Source: JBAXTE01 sp964653595
Lineage (GTDB): Bacteria > Bacteroidota > Bacteroidia > Bacteroidales > WCHB1-69
Direction of reading: 5' to 3'
DNA: 11,491 nt
Assembly: GCA_964653595.1 (NCBI GenBank)
Contig: CAZZHH010000083.1
Location: 1 to 11,491 of the forward strand
The notes under the pieces are model-generated. The model had not been told where the DNA came from. It did no database searches and was given only the letters and a program-made list of their open reading frames with translations. Shown piece by piece: positions 7,050 to 11,491 of this stretch. The position numbers and the translations under genes are program-made. Numbering within the stretch: position 1 is the stretch's first letter; every line of letters begins with the position of its first letter.

Positions 7050-7499
7050 CTATTTTTTAGAACAACATCCGCTATTTTTAACATCTTTTCCTTTTGAGCA
7101 GCCGGCTGAAGCACTTTCACCGTGACCTTTGCAAGCAGTTTTTCCTTCTTTACTCTTACAATCAGCTTTACCTTTTCCGTCTTTGCAACAAGCTTCTTTT
7201 TTGTCTTTACATTCGGCTTTAGCTTTTTTGTCTTTGCATTCAGCTTTCCCTTTTCCGTCTTTGCAACAAGCTTCTTTTTTGTCTTTGCATTCAGCTTTGG
7301 TTTTACCTTCTTTGCAGCATGCCTCTTTTTTGTCTTTGTGAGCGCAATCTGTTTTTGCAGTAGATTTGTCTTTATTCACATCCACTGTGTTTTCAGTAGT
7401 AGATTTAGTATCCGTAGTTTTTGTTTCAGTTTGAGCACTTAAGGAAGTTGCAAATACAAATGTCAATACGAATAAGGAAGTTAAAATTTTGTTTCTCAT
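7050..7499 (-). CDS. secreted Cys/Lys-rich tandem-repeat protein, metallothionein-like
   Basis: A 149-residue exported protein that I cannot place in a named family. Residues 1-23 are a signal peptide ending SAQ. A Thr/Lys/Asp linker follows to about 50. The rest is low-complexity with 15 Cys: C52, C61-62, C71, C78-79, C88, C97, C104-105, C114, C123, C134, C145-146. Residues 55-114 are tandem 17-residue repeats of the form KDKKEACCKDGKGKAEC (55-71, 72-88, 98-114), with one 9-residue unit (89-97) that lost the CC-containing middle. Spaced Cys and CC pairs without aromatic residues suggest soft-metal binding, as in metallothioneins, but outside the cytoplasm. The ATG at 7499 directly precedes the signal peptide. 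It is divided from the sigma operon by a terminator, and its control by that sigma is a guess from adjacency. Alternatives are a redox buffer or a structural disulfide-linked protein. Confidence 0.8.
   Translation of the reverse strand: MRNKILTSLFVLTFVFATSLSAQTETKTTDTKSTTENTVDVNKDKSTAKTDCAHKDKKEACCKEGKTKAECKDKKEACCKDGKGKAECKDKKAKAECKDKKEACCKDGKGKADCKSKEGKTACKGHGESASAGCSKGKDVKNSGCCSKK
7158..7337 (-). repeat. 51-bp tandem repeats coding for KDKKEACCK-type units
   Basis: Three 51-bp units and one 27-bp truncated unit, 180 bp in all, encode residues 55-114 of the Cys-rich protein. The shortened unit keeps KDKK and AKAEC and lacks the eight residues between, an in-frame loss of 24 bp. The copies are nearly identical in DNA, pointing to recent expansion by slippage or recombination, and the copy number may differ between strains. 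Confidence 0.85.
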
Positions 7500-7565
7500 T
7501 TTAATTATTTTTTAGGTTTATGAATAATTAGACACATATTTTTTAAAAACTTGCGGATCATGTAT

Positions 7566-7599
7566 AAAAAAAAGCAACCCTTTCGAGTTGCTTTTTTTT
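7566..7599. terminator. bidirectional intrinsic terminator at the 3' end of the surface protein gene
   Basis: Eight A, then GCAAC, an 8-nt loop, GTTGC, and eight T. The 13-bp stem with a T run on both strands lies 20 bp beyond the stop codon of the large surface protein (7619). It should end that transcript before it reads into the Cys-rich gene. Confidence 0.85.
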
Positions 7600-7618
7600 A
7601 AAAATATAAATTCAACTA

Positions 7619-10600
7619 TTACTTGATAATAATACCTTTGTTGATAACACTGGAGTTATCTTTAATCTGGATTCTGTATACACCAGGATTTAAAGATGAA
7701 AGATCTAATGTGATACTATTATCCTCTTTTAATTGAATGGAAGGATAGCTATAGACTACTTTACCTGTTATGTCGTACACTTTTAATACAGCATTTGCAG
7801 ATATAACATCCCCAAATTCGATGGTAATATTTCCATCAGAAGGAATTGGATAAACGTTTACAGTAGAAGAGCTATTTTCAGCGATTCCGATATTTGTAAC
7901 AGTAATAGTAACTGTTGTATCATCGCTACAAGCACCATTTATTGCAGTCAACACAACCTGATAAGAACCAGGAGCTGGATAAACGAATGTTGGACTCACT
8001 GCAGTAGATGTACTAGATCCAGAACCGAAATTCCAAGAATAGTTTGTAGCACCTGTAGAGTTGTTAGTAAATACAACACTCAACATCGTTGGATTGTGTG
8101 TAAATGAAGCAGTAGGCACTGCATCCACTAAAACGGTTGTTGGCAATGAAACAGCTTCAGTACAAACACCGCTTAACACCACTGCTCTAAACTGAGTTGC
8201 CTCTGTTAATGGACCGGATGTGAAGGTAGTAGCAGTATTTGCAATATCAACCCAAGTATTAAATGGAGCAACAGCACTTTGCCATCTTACAACATCACCC
8301 GTATTTCCAGTCAATGTAAGCATTGCACTTGTGCTACCTGAACAAATGGTTGTTCCACCGTTCACAGTTCCACCAATGGAAGCTGGATTAACAGTAACAA
8401 TCGTCGATACAGAAGCAACATCAGGACATGATCCGTTTTGAAGAACGGCTCTGAATTGGGTTGTTTCGGATAGACCGGCAGATGTGTAGGTATCTGTTGT
8501 GTTTGCAATGTCAATCCAAGTAGTGAATGGAGCCACTGAACTTTGCCATTTGATAATAGTTCCTGAATGACCAGAAAGGGTCAATAGATCACTTGGATTA
8601 CCTTCACAAATAGTTGAGCCACCTGTAACAGTTCCTGCTATAGCACCTGAAATTACAGAAATAGTTGCTGGAGTTGAATAGGCTTCTGCACAACTTCCAC
8701 TTTGAGCTACTGCTCTAAATTTAGTTGTTTCAGAAATTGCACCGGAAGTGTATGTCATTGCAGTATTTGCAATTGGAGTCCAAGTTGAGAATGGAGAAAC
8801 AGAAGATTCCCATCTAACCACAACTCCAGTTTGACCGGCTAAAGTCAACAATCCGCTATTGTTACCTGAACAAACAGAAGCATCACTGATAACAGCACCA
8901 CCTACCGAAGCAGGATCAACCGTTACTGTTGTTGAAGCTGAATTAGCAGTTGTACAACTTCCACTTTGAACCACTGCCCTGAATTGAGTAGTTGCTGACA
9001 ATGCGCCAGAAGTATAAGTTGTAGCAGTATTCACTATTGGAGTCCAAGTGGTGAAAGGAGATTCTGAACTTTCCCATCTTATTACATCACCAACGTTTCC
9101 TGTCAAAGTCAAGGTTGCGCTAGTGTTTCCTGTACAAATAGTAGTTCCGCCAGAAACAAGCCCTGGAACAGTAGTTGGATCCACTACAATGGTTGTCATT
9201 CCTGAGTAATCATCGATACCGCTATTAACAACTGCACGATAATCCCAAGTACCAACAGCCGTTGGAGTTTCTACATAAGTATTAGTTGTATTTGAAATAT
9301 CAACCCATGAACCATTATTGAAACGTTTTTGCCATTTCACAATTGTTCCAGTATACCCAGATAAAGTTAAGATACCTGTAGTAGTACCGTTGCAAATATT
9401 ACTATTTGTTCCAGTAACTGCACCAGCATTGGTAGCTTGTACTTCGATAATAACAGAAGAAGAATTAGCTTCTAAGCAATTACCACTTTTTACTACTGCA
9501 CGGTATTCCCAGAAACCAACAGCGGAAGGAATTTCAGAATATACAGTTGCTGTACTTGCGATATCCGTCCATGCAGAAGCGCCTAAACGTTTTTGCCATT
9601 TCACAACAGATCCAGTTTGTCCAGTAAGATTGATATTACCAGTTGATTGTCCAATAAATATTTGAGTAACTGCTGCAGTTAATGAACCTGCAACGGTTGG
9701 AGCATCCACAATAATTGTAACAACAGCGGATGTAGCTTGTGAACAAACACCACTTTGAACTACTGCTCTAAACTGTGTAGTTTGTGTTAAAGCACCTGAA
9801 GTGTATGTAATTGCAGTGTTTGCAATTGGAGTCCATGTGCTAAATGGAGCTACTGAACTTTCCCAACGAACTACTGTGCCAGTGTTGCCTGTAAGAGTCA
9901 ACAATCCACTGGTGTTTCCTGAACAGATGGTGCTGCCTCCAGAAATTGTTCCTCCTACGGATACAGGATCTACAGTAACTTGAACCGTTGCGGATGTAGC
10001 TTGTGAGCAAACACCACTTTGAACTACTGCTCTAAACTGTGTAGTTTGTGTTAAAGCACCTGNNNNNNNNNNNNNNNNNNNNNNNNNNNNNNNNNNNNNN
10101 NNNNNNNNNNNNNNNNNNNNNNNNNNNNNNNNNNNNNNNNNNNNNNNNNNNNNNNNNNNNNNGGCCACTGGTGTTTCCTGAACAGATAGTGCTGCCTCCA
10201 GAAATTGTACCACCTACAGAAGCAGGATCAACAGTAACAGTAGTAGCAAGTGACGTTGCAGTAAGACAACTTCCGCTTTGAACAACCGCTCTAAATTGAG
10301 TAGTTTGTGATAAGACACCAGAAGTGTAAGTTGCAGCTGTATTAGCTATTGGAGTCCATGTTGAGAATGGAGAAACAGAAGATTCCCATCTAACGATATT
10401 TCCTGTATGACCAGATAAAGTAAGTAAACCACTGGTGTTGCCTGTACAAATAGTAGTTCCACCACTTATAGTTCCACCTACAGAAGCAGGATCCACTTGA
10501 ATAATTGCAGGAGCTGAAAAGTCATCACTTCCATTGTTAACAACAGCGCGATATTCCCATGTTCCAGCAGATACTGGTGTTTCAGTATAAGTAGTAGTAG

Positions 10601-11491
10601 TGTTAGAAATATCAATCCATGAACCTGCATTTACACGTTTTTGCCATTTAACAATGGTACCTGTATAACCACCTAAGGTCATCACACCTGTACTACCAGA
10701 AAGGCAAATTGGAGAATTTCCACCTGTAACTGCACCTGAACTAGAAGCAAGAACTTCAATCGTTACTGTTGCCGAGTTAACACTTGGACAGCTTCCACTT
10801 TGAACAACAGCTCTATATTCCCAGAATCCAATTGCATTTGGACTTTCAGAATATGTACTAGCAGTGTTCGTAATGTCTGTCCAAGCAGCAGCGCCTAAAC
10901 GTTTTTGCCATTTAACAATTACTCCACTATAACCAGATAAAGTAATAACTCCTGTTGATTGACCTAAGTTGATTTGAGTTAATCCTGTGGATAAAGAGCC
11001 TCCAACAGAAAGAGGATCAACAGTTACAGTAGTTGTTAGAGATGTAGCAGAAGCACAACTTCCGCTTTGAACAACTGCTCTAAATTGAGTGGTTTGTGTC
11101 AAAACACCAGAGGTGTAAGTTGCTGCTGTATTCGCTATTGGAGTCCAGGTTGAGAATGGAGAAACGGAAGATTCCCATCTAACGATTGTTCCTGTGTGAC
11201 CTGATAATGTAAGTAAGCCACTATTACTACCAGTACAGATAGTAGTTCCACCACTTACAGTTCCTCCTACAGAGGCAGGATCAACGGTTACAGTAGTCGT
11301 TAGAGACGATGCAGTAGCACAACTTCCGCTTTGAACAACTGCTCTAAATTGAGTAGTTTGTGTCAATACGCCAGAAGTGTAAGTTGCAGCAGTATTTGCG
11401 ATTGGAGTCCAGGTTGAGAATGGAGAAACAGAAGATTCCCATCTAACAATAGTTCCTGTGTGACCAGATAAAGTAAGTAATCCACTGGTAC
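7619..11491 (-). CDS. large T9SS-secreted surface protein with Ig-like repeats and PKD domain (5' end missing, contains assembly gap)
   Basis: The 3' part of a giant adhesin-like protein. The start lies beyond the right edge, and about 1290 residues are visible if the gap is repaired. From N to C: at least thirteen Ig-like repeats of 86-89 residues (11489 down to 8120), each with a core like [VI][VIK][RK]W and [FY]RAVV and usually two Cys; a PKD domain (8119-7892; YSWNFGSGS, FVYPAPGSYQVVLTA); and a T9SS type A sorting domain (7891-7622; NVYPIPSDG, LKVYDITGKVV, LNPGVYRIQI). The sorting domain should be removed during type IX export and the body attached to the cell surface or released. Probable roles are adhesion, gliding or matrix binding; no catalytic domain is visible. 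Reading frames on the two sides of the N run differ. This is explained by the gap length rather than a frameshift. TTG at 11364-11366 is internal, not a start: the frame is open to 11489. Confidence 0.9.
7622..7861 (-). other. T9SS type A C-terminal sorting domain (coding)
   Basis: The last 80 residues show the Por_Secre_tail pattern: VNVYPIPSDGNITIEF, then LKVYDITGKVVYS, then LDLSSLNPGVYRIQI, and a final short Lys-ended strand (INKGIIIK). This is the signal that carries cargo through the Bacteroidota type IX secretion system, where it is normally cleaved by PorU. Confidence 0.92.
7892..8119 (-). other. PKD domain (coding)
   Basis: 76 residues between the last Ig-like repeat and the sorting domain. 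The strands SFTHNP, VVFTNNSTGATNYSWNFGSG, SPTFVYPAPGSYQVVLTAINGACSD and VTITVTN fit the PKD beta-sandwich, including the W-x-F-G core and the Y-P-x-P-G-x-Y-x-V-x-L-T strand pair. Probably a spacer or binding module close to the attachment end. Confidence 0.85.
9176..9697 (-). repeat. B-C repeat pair, downstream copy
   Basis: Two adjacent variant Ig-like units. The B unit (9697-9434) lacks the first Cys (TQIFIGQSTG) and keeps the second (SGNC). The C unit (9433-9176, 86 residues) keeps the first (NIC) and has SGIDDYS where the second should be. Both use WQKR instead of WESS and have [EI]TP- or IPSAVG-type loops with W-[ED]-Y-RAVV. Confidence 0.85.
10063..10162. other. assembly gap (100 N) inside the Ig-like array
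   Basis: Exactly 100 N, a common placeholder length. Flanks match the neighbouring A unit: with a 264-bp offset the left flank (9990-10062) matches 9726-9798 with one difference. The right flank (10165 onward) aligns to 9906 onward at an offset of 259, five short of the period. A true gap of 105 bases, or 105 plus 264n, restores both period and reading frame. Confidence 0.9.
10488..11012 (-). repeat. B-C repeat pair, upstream copy
   Basis: The same two-unit module as at 9176-9697. The B unit (11012-10746) has TQINLGQSTG without the first Cys, and SGSC. The C unit (10745-10488) has SPIC and NGSDDFS without the second Cys. After correcting the gap to 105 bases the two B units start 1317 bp (439 codons) apart, that is one BCAAA block. 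Confidence 0.85.

Larger units (their letters stand above)
8120..11489 (-). repeat. array of Ig-like protein repeats, basic period 264 bp (88 codons)
   Basis: Unit boundaries on the minus strand, N to C, with class: 11489-11277 (A, partial), 11276-11013 (A), 11012-10746 (B), 10745-10488 (C), 10487-10224 (A), 10223-9965 interrupted by Ns (A), 9964-9698 (A), 9697-9434 (B), 9433-9176 (C), 9175-8912 (A), 8911-8648 (A), 8647-8384 (A), 8383-8120 (A). Class A has WESS/WQS and TTQFRAVV; B has GQSTG, WQKRLGA and GFWEYRAVV; C has WQKR, GSW and G-x-DD in place of the second Cys. A units near the right edge are very similar in DNA, and those near the PKD domain are the most diverged. Confidence 0.9.

Noticed and set aside
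7122..7442. Long open frames on the plus strand rich in Phe/Ser opposite the Cys-rich gene
   Set aside because: They are antisense shadows of the Lys/Cys repeat codons: complements of AAA/AAG and TGC give Phe, Leu and Ala. The minus-strand frame has a signal peptide, a terminator and coherent repeats.
7531..7554. ECF-type promoter for the Cys-rich gene (GCAAGTT and GTGTC on the minus strand)
   Set aside because: The match to a GGAACTT/GTC pattern is partial and the spacing is short (14 bp to GTC). No matching pair was found before the Spy-like gene, so it is not reliable as a shared sigma target.
10032..11366. Separate 444-residue protein ending just after the N run, starting at TTG 11366
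   Set aside because: The TTG is an internal Leu codon of a repeat and the frame is open to the window edge. The end after the Ns (RCFNTNYTV) is an out-of-frame reading of GALTQTTQF caused by the wrong gap length.
8120..11489. CRISPR-like or non-coding tandem repeats
   Set aside because: The 264-bp period is a whole number of codons, copies diverge mainly by amino-acid-compatible changes, and there are no short identical repeats with unique spacers.

Overview
The window looks like part of a draft genome from a Bacteroidota (Bacteroidetes) bacterium. The evidence is a type IX secretion (T9SS) C-terminal sorting domain, -7 promoter boxes of the form TAnnTTTG, A-rich leaders without Shine-Dalgarno sequences, a GH29/DUF4838 glycan-degradation pair, and an ECF sigma factor with a zinc-finger anti-sigma. 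Genus and species cannot be read from this sequence. One 100-N assembly gap (10063-10162) is present. No rRNA, tRNA, CRISPR array, transposase or phage gene was seen.

Layout, left to right. Positions 1-257 are non-coding: a GATA microsatellite, then degenerate repeats built around the heptamer GCGAAGC. Positions 258-1475 (+) encode a polytopic membrane protein of the putative manganese/heavy-metal exporter family with a His-rich loop. Positions 1665-5231 (+) hold two abutting secreted-enzyme genes: a GH29 alpha-L-fucosidase and a DUF4838 protein ending in an F5/8-type C (discoidin-like) domain. They probably form one transcription unit that acts on a fucosylated glycan outside the cytoplasm.

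Positions 7499-5259 (-) hold four genes that look like an envelope metal- or stress-responsive module. These are a secreted Cys/Lys repeat protein (metallothionein-like), an ECF sigma factor, its membrane zinc-finger anti-sigma, and a membrane-anchored CpxP/Spy-like protein with a Cys-rich tail. A hairpin terminator between the Cys-rich gene and the sigma gene doubles as the site of a candidate sigma promoter.

Positions 7619-11491 (-) are the 3' part of a very large surface protein. It has at least thirteen Ig-like repeats of 86-89 residues, then a PKD domain and a T9SS type A sorting domain, and it runs off the right edge. The repeats fall into three classes (A, B, C) arranged in a higher-order pattern. 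The repeat period predicts that the N gap really represents 105 bases (or 105 plus multiples of 264), which would repair the apparent frame break.

The most interesting material is the Cys-rich/ECF sigma cluster and the internal organisation of the Ig-like array. Metal specificity and regulation are inferred, not shown.
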